Shown here in pieces: positions 17,795-26,666 of a DNA stretch of 64,000 bases. Position 1 is the stretch's first letter, and each line of letters begins with the position of its first letter. The position numbers and the translations under genes were made by a program. Source of the stretch: JACCXG01 sp963785755 (GTDB lineage: Bacteria; Acidobacteriota; Vicinamibacteria; Vicinamibacterales; 2-12-FULL-66-21); the NCBI GenBank assembly GCA_963785755.1, contig CAWAXG010000047.1, positions 62,001-126,000 of the forward strand, written 5' to 3'. Under the pieces are notes generated by a model that did no database searches, was not told the DNA's origin, and saw nothing but the letters and a program-made list of their open reading frames with translations.

Positions 17795-19617
17795 GAAAGA
17801 TCGCGGCCGCGTTCGTCTTGACGGCGCTGGTTGCGCCAATCAACGCTCAACAGGCGGCAATCCGCTGGGAGCCTGCCCGCGGGCCGCGCGTCGCACAGCA
17901 GACGCAAGTCATTGCTGACCGAGGGCGTCTGCTCCTCGTCGGTACTACTGGCCAATGGTGGCGATCACCAGATCGCGGCAAGACCTGGAAGTCGCCTGAC
18001 GAACGAACGCCGCAACCCTGGATTGTGTCCGCGAACCAGCGGACGCTATTTGGCGACGCAATGGACGGAGTTCTTCGCTCGAGCGACATGGGTGATTCAT
18101 GGACCCGTTGCGGCCCCGTGCCGGTGAATCGCAAGACTGGAAACCAGGTCTCCAGCATCGCCGCTGATGAGAGGCGCGTGTACCTATCGATCTTCAGAAT
18201 CGGTCTTTTCCGGTCCGATGATCAATGCGCCACCTGGATCCAACTCGAAACGCCGTGGAAGCTCGAGTTTCCTCCGAGCGTGACGTACGCGAACGGGTCG
18301 CGGGTGATTGTGCGTGCGGTCGGAGGCCCGTTTCTCTCGGTTGATGCCGGCACGACCTGGACACCGTTCGGAAGGACGCTCCCTGATCCGCTCGCGTTTA
18401 CGAGTGGCTGCAATGGGGTGATTCTCGCAGGCACTGGACGCGGCGTTTTTGCGTCTCGCGACGACGGACGGTCGTGGGCGCCGCTCGGGTTGGAGGGTCG
18501 TTGGGTGCCCGCCGTGGCCGCACCTCGCTGTGATGAAGTCTTTGCCGTCGTTCAGGACGCAGGCCTCTGGACGCACTCCGTGTTCAGGTCCCGAGACGGA
18601 GGCGCCAGTTGGGTGACGGTGAATGAAGGGTTGACCGGCCACCCGATCAACGACCTGACGACGGATGAAGAGGGGACGACGTACGCGGCCGGCTCGTCCG
18701 GTGCCTTTCAGTGGTCGAACAATGAATGGCACCAGATCGGACCAGCCGACATCACCGTCACCAGCGTGGTTGCTGCTCCATGGGGAGATGCGTTCGCCGC
18801 TGCCGGATGGATGGGGCTGTTTGGGTCGCGTGCGAGCAGCGAGCCCTGGCGCAAACTGTTAGTCGGTCACGATGCGCATGTAAGTCAACACTCCCCGCCC
18901 GGCAGCGGAGTCGTCTCTGTCATCTTCGTCACGCCCAAAGCCGACATTCTCGCGGCAACCCAAGGCGGCGTCCTGCGATCCCGCGATCGCGGTCGAACAT
19001 GGCGCTTCGTGGGTCTGAGTCAGACCGTCCATTCCTTTGTCTCGACCGCCAACGGCGGTCTTCTGGCAGGAACTGAAAACGGCATCTTCCGCTCGGCCGA
19101 CGATGGCGAGACCTGGATTGAGCGTTCGATAGGGCTCACCGCGTTTCGAATCTACTGTCTTGCCGTTGCACCAGATGGAACCATTTACGCCGGCACATGG
19201 GCTGGCCCGGTGTTTCGTTCAACCGACGGCGGGGACCGCTGGCGTCCAATGGGGGGTGGGGGCAATCCGGTGCACGCCCTTGTGGCCTTGAGAAATGGCG
19301 ACGTGCTCGCTGGTGCCCATGGGGGGCTGTCCCGATGGAGCCGAGGCAGCCAATCGTGGCAGCCAATCCCGCTGCCGACGCAACGACGTACGTCCGTCGT
19401 CCGTGCGCTCATGCAAGACAAGCAGGGGTTCATATTAGCCGGTACCGAAGGTGACGGAGTATTCGCCTCTTTCGACGACGGTGCCATTTGGCACGCAGCG
19501 AATGAGGGACTGACGATCAACCGCGTGTATTCATTGGGCGTCGATGGCCAGGGGCGACCCATGGCTGGGACCTCGGCGGGTGTCTTCCAAGCGTCGAACC
19601 GGCCGGCGCGAAGGTAG
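17791..19617 (+). CDS. Secreted BNR/sortilin-type beta-propeller protein
   Basis: 608 residues with a signal peptide (AAAFVLTALVAPINAQ). About ten Asp-box repeats of the form RSxDxGxTW are visible, for example RSPDRGKTW, RSSDMGDSW, ASRDDGRSW, RSADDGETW and RSTDGGDRW, consistent with one or two beta-propellers. Such proteins are found as glycosidase-like, photosystem-assembly-like or adhesion modules; no sialidase catalytic set was recognised. It is coupled by an ATGA overlap to the TIMP-like gene. Confidence 0.8.
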   Translation: MRKIAAAFVLTALVAPINAQQAAIRWEPARGPRVAQQTQVIADRGRLLLVGTTGQWWRSPDRGKTWKSPDERTPQPWIVSANQRTLFGDAMDGVLRSSDMGDSWTRCGPVPVNRKTGNQVSSIAADERRVYLSIFRIGLFRSDDQCATWIQLETPWKLEFPPSVTYANGSRVIVRAVGGPFLSVDAGTTWTPFGRTLPDPLAFTSGCNGVILAGTGRGVFASRDDGRSWAPLGLEGRWVPAVAAPRCDEVFAVVQDAGLWTHSVFRSRDGGASWVTVNEGLTGHPINDLTTDEEGTTYAAGSSGAFQWSNNEWHQIGPADITVTSVVAAPWGDAFAAAGWMGLFGSRASSEPWRKLLVGHDAHVSQHSPPGSGVVSVIFVTPKADILAATQGGVLRSRDRGRTWRFVGLSQTVHSFVSTANGGLLAGTENGIFRSADDGETWIERSIGLTAFRIYCLAVAPDGTIYAGTWAGPVFRSTDGGDRWRPMGGGGNPVHALVALRNGDVLAGAHGGLSRWSRGSQSWQPIPLPTQRRTSVVRALMQDKQGFILAGTEGDGVFASFDDGAIWHAANEGLTINRVYSLGVDGQGRPMAGTSAGVFQASNRPARR

Positions 19618-19828
19618 GGGCCATCGCTCAGCGCGGCCGTACAACCGAAGAGGGCCGGCCAAATCTGCTCGATGCCCGCAAGCGTCGCCATTCGACCAAA
19701 CCGCCACAAGCGCCCCTTCTCATCGTCGCGGATCTTCGCTGCGCTATGCTGCAACCGTCACTGCGATAGCGGAGCAATAGACGGATCCAGGCTGTCGCTG
19801 ATTGGGCCACCAGTGGCATGCGACTTCT

Positions 19829-20182
19829 ATGCGCATACGTGGAATTCGACTTCCGGACGGGGAAACCTTCCCCTGCTCGCGCCAGCGAATCAAGGAGCTG
19901 TTTGCGGATACCGACCTCGCGTGGGTATCGTTCGGATCTCCGATCCGCTCATTTAGGTTCGACAGTCAGGTTTCCCATCGTCCGAGACTAATCGGACCTG
20001 TCGTTGCATCGTTGGCCATAAGCCGGGAATGCCAGGCGCACCTGTGTCTATATGCTATCCCCAGCACGGCGTACCCTGTGGGCTGCGGTCAGGAATGCGC
20101 TGGCCTGATACCGCGTTGCGTTCGGATCGTCCGCAGCACCCGCAATTCCGGTCAGGAAATACTCGGCCTCTGCGATCTTTAA
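19829..20182 (+). CDS. Hypothetical protein, possible remnant
   Basis: A 117-codon frame starting MRIRGIRLPDGETFPCSRQR. The first 85 residues look protein-like (acidic/basic alternation, FADTDLAWVSFGS, HLCLYAI) and the C-terminal part does not. I do not recognise the family. It may be the start of a gene cut by the tRNA-fragment junction at about 20200. Confidence 0.3.
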   Translation: MRIRGIRLPDGETFPCSRQRIKELFADTDLAWVSFGSPIRSFRFDSQVSHRPRLIGPVVASLAISRECQAHLCLYAIPSTAYPVGCGQECAGLIPRCVRIVRSTRNSGQEILGLCDL

Positions 20183-20204
20183 CTCTTCGTGCACGTCCGG
20201 CCTC

Positions 20205-20222
20205 GGTTCGAATCCCTACCTC
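20205..20222 (+). other. tRNA-like 3' fragment, possible attachment-site remnant
   Basis: GGTTCGAATCCCTACCTC matches tRNA-Gln 11592-11609 (GGTTCGAATCCCTGCCTC) at 17 of 18 bases. It is not part of a foldable tRNA here: the flanking bases do not form a T stem. It lies about 20 bp from the integrase remnant, as expected for an att scar. A short T-loop match could also arise by chance, since TTCGAATCC is common to tRNAs. Confidence 0.35.
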
Positions 20223-20242
20223 GCGATCAACACGCTAGTTAA

Positions 20243-20600
20243 TTAATGCGTCACCACTTCAGCCGATTCTGCTGGAGCGGTGAGTCCCAGATTGTCACAT
20301 TTAGCTTCCGTGCGGGAATTGTCTGCTGATTCGCGGCGATGTGCTTCGGCAAGCTGGCGCTCGTGTTCTTCCTTCCGCTCAATGGCCAGCCCGAGCGCCT
20401 TTGCGATCGATTGCAGGTACGTCGAGGTTTGGCTGATAAGGTTTGGCTGATATTCGCGTGCCCGAGCAGGTCCCGCGCCTCGATCAGTGATGAGCCTGTT
20501 TGAGGACGCGGCGAGCGAACTCGCGGCGCAGGTCGTGGAAGTGCAGATTGATCTCCCGATCGCGAGCATCGCTCCATCGTGGATCGAAGTTGTCGAACAT
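20243..20600 (-). pseudogene. C-terminal remnant of a tyrosine recombinase (integrase)
   Basis: Read from 20600 the minus strand gives INLHFHDLRREFARRVL, the box with the first conserved Arg (HDLRREFA), then a TGA. In another frame IEARDLLGHANISQT follows, the box with HxxLGH-like histidine, and in a third STYLQSIAKALGLAIERKEE. A short tandem duplication (atcagccaaacc) accounts for one shift. The catalytic Tyr region is present but the N-terminal half is missing. This is a dead integrase next to a tRNA-like fragment. Confidence 0.7.
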
Positions 20601-20781
20601 GGTTCGCCTCCTGAGATAGGACGGCGACGACCTCTCTCGGAGGCGAGTATCGAACGACCGCGATCGTGCCGCAATTGCCGCTCGGGCGGTGAACGAGCAC
20701 GTTGGGTGGTGTCCGACTCTGTCGCGGGTGCGCAGCCCGCACCGGATAACGTCTCGTCTGCCATCGGCTACACTGGCCGGA

Positions 20782-20970
20782 GTGCGAACTTGCGGATTCT
20801 GCGGTTGCTCCGGCGTGAATCAAGAACACGTGTGGCCCCGATTGGCTGCGAAGGGTCATCTCGATCCGTCTCGGGCGAGGAACGGGCGCAACGCGGGAAA
20901 GGTGTCGGAGAACTGTGAGCGGTGGCGGGTTCGTCGGCCGGAATTCGGGTCGCCGGGGCGGGCGTCATGA
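20782..20970 (+). pseudogene. N-terminal fragment of an HNH-like zinc-binding protein
   Basis: From GTG 20782 the frame gives VRTCGFCGCSGVNQEHVWPR, the CxxC...EHVWP start of a common family of small HNH-type proteins. After about 30 residues the homology stops and the frame ends at 20970, far short of the family length. Probably a truncated remnant in the same decayed zone. Confidence 0.4.
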
Positions 20971-21165
20971 CGTCCCCCGGCGACAAGAACATTCGATTCG
21001 GAGCAGTCGAGCAGGGGTAGGATGTGGCTAGTCTGTGGAAGCCACATCGGAGATATCGGGTAAAGCAGATACACTTCGGCGCGATTCGAAACTGGCGGCA
21101 GCTGCTCGCCTCCGGACGCTGACCAGTACACGAGAACGCGTAAACTGGCGCATCCCACGACCATC

Positions 21166-24051
21166 ATGCGGCCCGAGCGCTGGCGGCAAATCGAAGATCT
21201 CTACCATGCGGCACTGCAGGTTGAGCCGGAACAGCGAGCCGCGTTTCTGGACAACGCCTGTTTGCCCGATTCAGATTTGAAGCGAGAAGTCGAGTCACTT
21301 CTCAGTCAGGGCCAGTCGACTTCACAGGGCCCACTCGACAGGCCTGCCTGGGAAAACCGTGCTGATTTGCTGGTCGACTCGATCACGTCGTGGTTACCAG
21401 CGGGCCTGCAGGTAGGACCATACAGAATCGAAGCGCCGCTCGGCGCCGGCGGCATGGGCGTCGTGTACAAAGCCCTCGATACGAAGCTCAATCGTCCCGT
21501 CGCTATCAAGTTTGTTTCCGATCCCGTCACGAATGCCACCACACGCCATCGATTTCAGCTCGAAGCGCAAATGGCATCCTCGCTCAACCATCCGCACATC
21601 GTGACGGTTCACGATGCGGGCGACTTCGCCGAGCGGCAATACCTGGTCACGGAGTTCATCGATGGTGTCACTCTCAAAGAATGGGCACAGGCGGAAACTC
21701 GGAGATGGCAGCAGAGCGTCGAGCTGCTCACAGGCGTCGCGGACGGGCTGGCGACAGCGCACGCGGCCGGCATCCTGCATCGTGACGTCAAACCGGCCAA
21801 CATCCTCGTCGCCAAGAATGGTTACGCAAAATTGGCCGATTTCGGATTGGCGAAGTTTCAAGATCCGACCGGGCGGGGAACGGAGCCAAGGACAGTTGAC
21901 GGCCTCACACGCCCGGGAATGATTCTCGGCACCATAGATTACATGTCGCCCGAACAAGCGTCGGGAAGACCACTCGATGCGCGCAGCGACATCTTTTCGT
22001 TCGGAGCAGTGCTGTATCAATTGCTCGCCGGTAAACAACCGTTTCGTGGCGAAACGGATCTTGATGTACTGCAGGCCATCGCTCATACCACTCCCGATCC
22101 TTTAGGCGAGGCCATTCCATTGCCGCTGCGGACGATCGTGGAGAAGATGCTGGAAAAGGACGTCGCGAAGCGCTACCAGTCCATGCGGGATGTTGTACTG
22201 GATTTGAAACGCGTCCCTCGTCAGATGTCGCTCCCGCATGCTTCGGATCGCGTACGGACAGAATGTCGGCCCGCCGATCATACGGCTGGCGCGTTCTCGT
22301 TGCCGGGGCCGTCGTTCTACTCGTTGTTGCGTCAATTATTCTCTGGCAGCTCCGGCGAGCCGATTACTTCTGGCGAAACCCATTGGCAGACGCTGAAACC
22401 GAGCGCCTGACCGATTTCCAAGGGGACGAGATCGATGCGGCGATCTCGCCGGACGGAAGATTCATGGCTTTTCTGTCCGATCGCGCCGGACCGTTTGATG
22501 TTTGGCTCAACCAGATCGGCACGCGACAATTTTATCAACGTCACACAGGGCAAGATTCCGACGACGGTTCCCGCTGTGATTCGCAGAGTTGGTTTCACCG
22601 GCGATAGCAATCAACATCTGGATTTCGGAAGGTCAGGGCTCCGGTCCCTATACGACTCCTGCTGGCGTCGGTAGTTGGGCGGCGATCCGCGTCCCTTTCT
22701 TGGCTGACGCCATGGAGCCGGCGTGGTCGCCCGATGGAACCATGCTGGCCTATCACACCTCCGAACCCGGGTGATCCGATCTTTGTTGCGGATCGCAGCG
22801 GTCGTAAGTCCGAGAACGTATTTTCGCCCCAGAGCCTCAGACTCATTGTCACCATCTCACCTGGTCGCCAGACGGCCGTTTTATCTATTTCGTCAAAGGG
22901 CTTTCCGACCACTGAGGAAATGGATATCTGGCGAATCGCGGCTTCTCCGCCTGGGTTGGCCGAACCTGAGCGAGTCACAACGCACAATGCGATGGTCTCC
23001 TACCTCGGGTGGCTCGACGGGCGCACGTTGATTTACGCGGGTACCGCGCAAGACGGCTCCGGGCAATGGTTGTACACATTGGATGTCGAACGCCGTGTCC
23101 CGCACCGGGTGAGTTCGGGAATCACGGAACAGTATGTGTCGGTTGCTGTCGACACCACCCAACCCCGCCGCCTGATCGCCTCGGTAGCAATACCGACTTC
23201 CAGCCTCTGGACTGTGCCGATCTCAAATCGGATTCAGAGTGAAGCGGACGTTACTCGCCTCCCCATCCCAAATGCTCGCGCACTCAGTCCGCGCGCCGCC
23301 TCCGACTATTTGTTGTTTCTCTCGTCGCGAGGGGCGGGCGGCGACGGGCTGTGGAAGTTGAAAGACAACGCTGTTGCCGAATTGTGGAAGGGAACCGAAG
23401 GAGGCGTTGATCGCGGCGCCGGCCATCTCCAGAGATGGCATGCGAATTTGCTTTTCATACCGTACGCAGGGACGCTCACATCTGTATCTGATGAACTCCG
23501 ACGGGCTGAACGTACGGCTCCTCACGGATTCATTCGATGTGCGGAGCCCGGCATCGTGGTCTCCCGATGGCAAGTGGGTCGTGGTCGCCGGCAATGACGG
23601 ACAGGGCACGTATGTGTTCAAGGTGTCGGTTGAAGACGGAGCTGCAATTCGCCTGACCGACACGGTTTCGTATAACCCGGTGTGGTCCCCGAATGGACAA
23701 ATCATCGTCTATTCAGAACCGCTGCAAGGGTCGACGTTCCTGACAAAGGCGATCACGCCCGACAAAATACCCGTTCCACTGCCCGACATCCGGGTCTCCT
23801 ATGTCATGGGCACACCATACAGATTCGTTCCCGATGGTACCGAACTCATTTTCGTCAAGGAGGGTCCTTTCATAGGCGGTGCTCGAAATTTCTACGCGGT
23901 CAACCTGCACACCGGTCAGGAACGACAACTGACAGATCTCAAGACCAGCGTTCAGATGCGGACCTTTGATGTCATGCCCGACGGCAAGCAGATCGTGTTC
24001 GATCGCCTCCGCCAAAATTCGGACATTGCAATGATCGACCTTCCCCGTTGA
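21166..24051 (+). pseudogene. Ser/Thr protein kinase with C-terminal PD40/TolB-like propeller, broken by several frameshifts
   Basis: The kinase domain is intact in the first frame (21166-about 22250): APLGAGGMGVVYKALDTKLN with Ala/Lys (VAIKF), catalytic HRDVKPANILV, DFGLAKF and the GTIDYMSPEQA activation-segment end. A single membrane helix (WRVLVAGAVVLLVVASIILW) then appears in a different frame, and the propeller (ISPDGRFMAF, WSPDGTMLAY, WSPDGKWVVV) runs through at least seven frame changes near 22260, 22525, 22610, 22770, 22835, 22900 and 23400. Repaired length would be about 960 residues, normal for acidobacterial PknB-PD40 sensors. An intact soluble kinase of 414 residues could still be made from 21166-22410. 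Confidence 0.8.
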
Positions 24052-24053
24052 CT

Positions 24054-24655
24054 TCAACGCGTCGGGCGTTCAGCTTTCCTGAGTTCACGCATCATCCAGG
24101 CCCTGGCAAGCTTCCAGTCGCGCATGACAGTTTGAGGTGACACTTTCAACGCCTCGGCTGTCTCTTCGACACTCAAGCCGCCGAAGAATCGCAATTCGAT
24201 CACCCGGGCTTTGCGCGAATCCATCTGTGCCAACACCTCAAGAGCGTCATCGATATCAATCAATTCGCGGTCGCGAATCGACGAGACGTCGGGAAGCTTG
24301 TCGAAATCGAACGCCGACGAATGAGTTCACCCGCTGCGCCAGGCCGGCACGTTTCACCGACGTTCGTGCGCGAGCAGCGTCCACGAGGATCCGCCGCATC
24401 ATCTGAGCGGCGACGGCGAAAAAATGCGCGCGATCGTGCCAGGTCACATCATGAATGTTGACGAGACGAAGATACACCTCGTTGACGAGCGCCGTGGGCT
24501 GTAACGTGTTGTCCGGCCGACTCGTTCCTCATGTATCGACGGGCGGTCTTTCGCAACTCGTTGTAGACCGCCGGCATCAGCTCCTCAAGCGCCGCGTCGT
24601 CACCGCCGGCCCACGCCTTCAACAACCCGGTGATTTGGGATCGCGCCCGCGTCAT
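24054..24655 (-). pseudogene. ECF sigma factor, frameshifted twice
   Basis: Three pieces in three frames form one sigma-70 ECF factor of the acidobacterial type often paired with such kinases. MTRARSQITGLLKAWAGGDD (region 2 start, from 24655) breaks near 24515. EVYLRLVNIHDVTWHDRAHF and MMRRILVDAARAR continue, with a break near 24310. The piece from 24263 carries region 4 (ARVIELRFFGGLSVEETAEA, VSPQTVMRDWKLARAW). Converges on the kinase gene, ending two bases from it. Confidence 0.8.
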
Positions 24656-24791
24656 AGAAAAAAGGCTCGAGACATTGTAGTTCTGCGGCCGATTTTACGC
24701 TTACCTGATGGGCAGGCGCACATGAGTTCGCCGATGCTCCCGACAAACGGACAGGAGTAACGAATCATGACAGAGACTGACCTGTCTGACG

Positions 24792-26012
24792 GTGCTGCTC
24801 TCGGCGCTCTTCAGGTGCGAGCTCTACGCACAGAATGTCGTGACGGACTGGGCGACGATCGTTCAACCGCCGCTCAATACGCCTGCAAAGACACCCGCGG
24901 TTCAGAACATCCTTCGCGCGATGGTTCACATCGCTGTCTACGATGCCGTGGTCGCGATTGAGGGCGGCTACGAGCCCTTTGCCGCCGCAATCTCGGCTCC
25001 AGCCGGCTCGGATGTTCGAGCCGCGGCGGCCACCGCGGCGTACCTCACAGCCCGGGCGCGCGTGGCGGCGCCGCAGATTCCAGTGCTGGATGCCGCGTTC
25101 AACACCTACATGGCGGCCATCCCCGACGGCCAGGCAAAAAGCGACGGCATTCATGTTGGTCAGCAGGCCGCCGCCGCGCTCCTCGCTCTGCGTGCGAATG
25201 ATGGCATGAGCAATGTCGTGCTCTATGCCTGCAGCTCGAATCCAGCGCAGCCGGGTGAATTCGAACCCGATCTTGGTTGCAATACGCAGCCTGCTGCCGT
25301 GAATGTGGGCCAGATCCGGCCCTTCACGTTGAACTCCGCTGACCAGTTCCGGCCGGACGGTCCCGACCCGCTGACGTCGATCGCATATGTCGACGACTTC
25401 ATCGAGACTCGTGATTTCGGCCGTTCCGACAGTGCCGTACGCACACCGGAACAAACCGATATTGCCTACTTCTGGCAGGCTGCGAATATCCACCAGGGGT
25501 TGGTCGATTTGGCTATCAAACGCGGCCTCGACATCCGGCAAACAGCCCGCTTTTTCGCCGTCGTGTACACGGCGTCAGCCGACGCCAACATCGCCGGCTA
25601 CGAAGCCAAGTACTTCTACCGCTTGTGGCGGCCTCGGACAGCTATCCCACGTGCCGACACCGACGGCAACCCTGATACCGACGCCGATCCGACCTGGACT
25701 CCGTTGATCTCGGTCAACCATCCTGAATACCCTTCGGCTCACTCCTACTCATCAACGGCCCAGATGGATTCGATCGCAAGGGTCCTCGGTACAAATAAGG
25801 TCACGTGGACTCTGACCGCCAGCCGAACGGTCATTCCCCAGTTGGTCCGAACCGAGCGGACGTACTCCGATCTCAACGCGCTCATGCGCGAGATTTACGA
25901 TGCTCGGGTCTGGGCCGGGCTGCATTGGCGCCACTCCATGATGCATGGGGCGCAGATCGGCCGGAAAATCGCCAAACATGTTTGGGACAACTTTTTCCGG
26001 CCAACACCGTGA
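24792..26012 (+). CDS. Vanadium-dependent haloperoxidase/PAP2-like secreted protein
   Basis: 406 residues from the GTG at 24792. The vanadate/phosphate-binding set is present: K and R in KYFYRLWRPRTAI, PEYPSAHS, and the final GLHWRHSMMHGAQIG with Arg and His. Haloperoxidases oxidise halides with peroxide; the same fold occurs in acid phosphatases. The real start is probably damaged: an ATG at 24767 with AGGAG upstream is one base out of frame, and correcting it would restore a signal peptide (QRLTCLTVLLLSALF...YAQ). Followed by a strong hairpin. Confidence 0.8.
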   Translation: MLLSALFRCELYAQNVVTDWATIVQPPLNTPAKTPAVQNILRAMVHIAVYDAVVAIEGGYEPFAAAISAPAGSDVRAAAATAAYLTARARVAAPQIPVLDAAFNTYMAAIPDGQAKSDGIHVGQQAAAALLALRANDGMSNVVLYACSSNPAQPGEFEPDLGCNTQPAAVNVGQIRPFTLNSADQFRPDGPDPLTSIAYVDDFIETRDFGRSDSAVRTPEQTDIAYFWQAANIHQGLVDLAIKRGLDIRQTARFFAVVYTASADANIAGYEAKYFYRLWRPRTAIPRADTDGNPDTDADPTWTPLISVNHPEYPSAHSYSSTAQMDSIARVLGTNKVTWTLTASRTVIPQLVRTERTYSDLNALMREIYDARVWAGLHWRHSMMHGAQIGRKIAKHVWDNFFRPTP

Positions 26013-26025
26013 TTAGTTCGATAGT

Positions 26026-26060
26026 GAAGCCTCCACACCGCACGCCGGTGTGGAGGCTTC
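26026..26060. terminator. 15-bp perfect hairpin after the haloperoxidase gene
   Basis: GAAGCCTCCACACCG (26026-26040), loop CACGC, CGGTGTGGAGGCTTC (26046-26060). It starts 13 bases after the stop codon. There is no T-run on the plus strand, so it may be an attenuating or mRNA-protecting hairpin rather than a classical terminator. Confidence 0.6.
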
Positions 26061-26076
26061 AACCTGCGCAGAAGAA

Positions 26077-26325
26077 ATGAACGGCCGATCCGTGGTCGGC
26101 CGTGATCTCATCGTCGGGACTGTGGTCGGGGCATTGACCGTCGGCCTCATGTGGCTTGGCTACGGGGAAGGCGCTTGGCATGAACGTCGATGCGAACCAG
26201 CGATTCCGCCAACCGATCGAGTCCCTTCGCCAGCCTGGCTGATGGAGGGGTGGCACTGGAACCTGGAGAGTTGTCGATCCGTGCTCGAGAGGCTGTCTTG
26301 GATTGAACAGGCGGCCACCCGGTAG
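26077..26325 (+). CDS. Hypothetical protein with one membrane helix, possibly a fragment
   Basis: 82 residues from ATG 26077. A single hydrophobic helix (LIVGTVVGALTVGLMWLGYG) follows GRSVVGRD, a pattern seen in the membrane part of acidobacterial Ser/Thr kinases, so it may be a C-terminal fragment of such a protein. The remaining 50 residues are not recognised. Confidence 0.3.
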   Translation: MNGRSVVGRDLIVGTVVGALTVGLMWLGYGEGAWHERRCEPAIPPTDRVPSPAWLMEGWHWNLESCRSVLERLSWIEQAATR

Positions 26326-26462
26326 AGAGCTACAGTCTCACCATGGATGTCCGTCGCTGCTAACGGCCCGGAGACGGATTGCGCGTGGTCGTGCGCAGCT
26401 GAGGATGCGCGCCACGCCGGCGAGGCCGCCCGGGTGGGGGCCGAGGATGCGCTCGGCAGCCG

Positions 26463-26606
26463 ATGATGCTCGGCACGCGACCATCGACGCCGGGCGCTGT
26501 CACCGCCGAAGCCCTCAGCGCGAATCTCGAACAAATGAAATCCGTCGAGCAGTTGCGCCGCGTCTATCGCGATCTGAAGGACCTGAAAAACCCGGACTCC
26601 AACTAG
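26463..26606 (+). CDS. Possible small protein (47 residues)
   Basis: ATG 26463 to TAG 26606, ending in a charged helical segment (MKSVEQLRRVYRDLKDLKN). It is too short to classify and has no clear ribosome site. The amphipathic helix and its place directly before ftsH make it worth noting. Confidence 0.25.
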   Translation: MMLGTRPSTPGAVTAEALSANLEQMKSVEQLRRVYRDLKDLKNPDSN

Positions 26607-26666
26607 GCGCCATTCGCGCCACCAGGGCGCGACACGATCGGTCGGCGCGACGTGAGCACATGAAGC

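Larger units (their letters stand above)
19618..20242. other. Gene-poor stretch with fragmentary content
   Basis: About 625 bases after the BNR gene. It holds a weak 117-codon frame (listed separately) and the tRNA-like fragment. The rest shows no recognisable gene, which fits a decayed mobile region. Confidence 0.4.
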
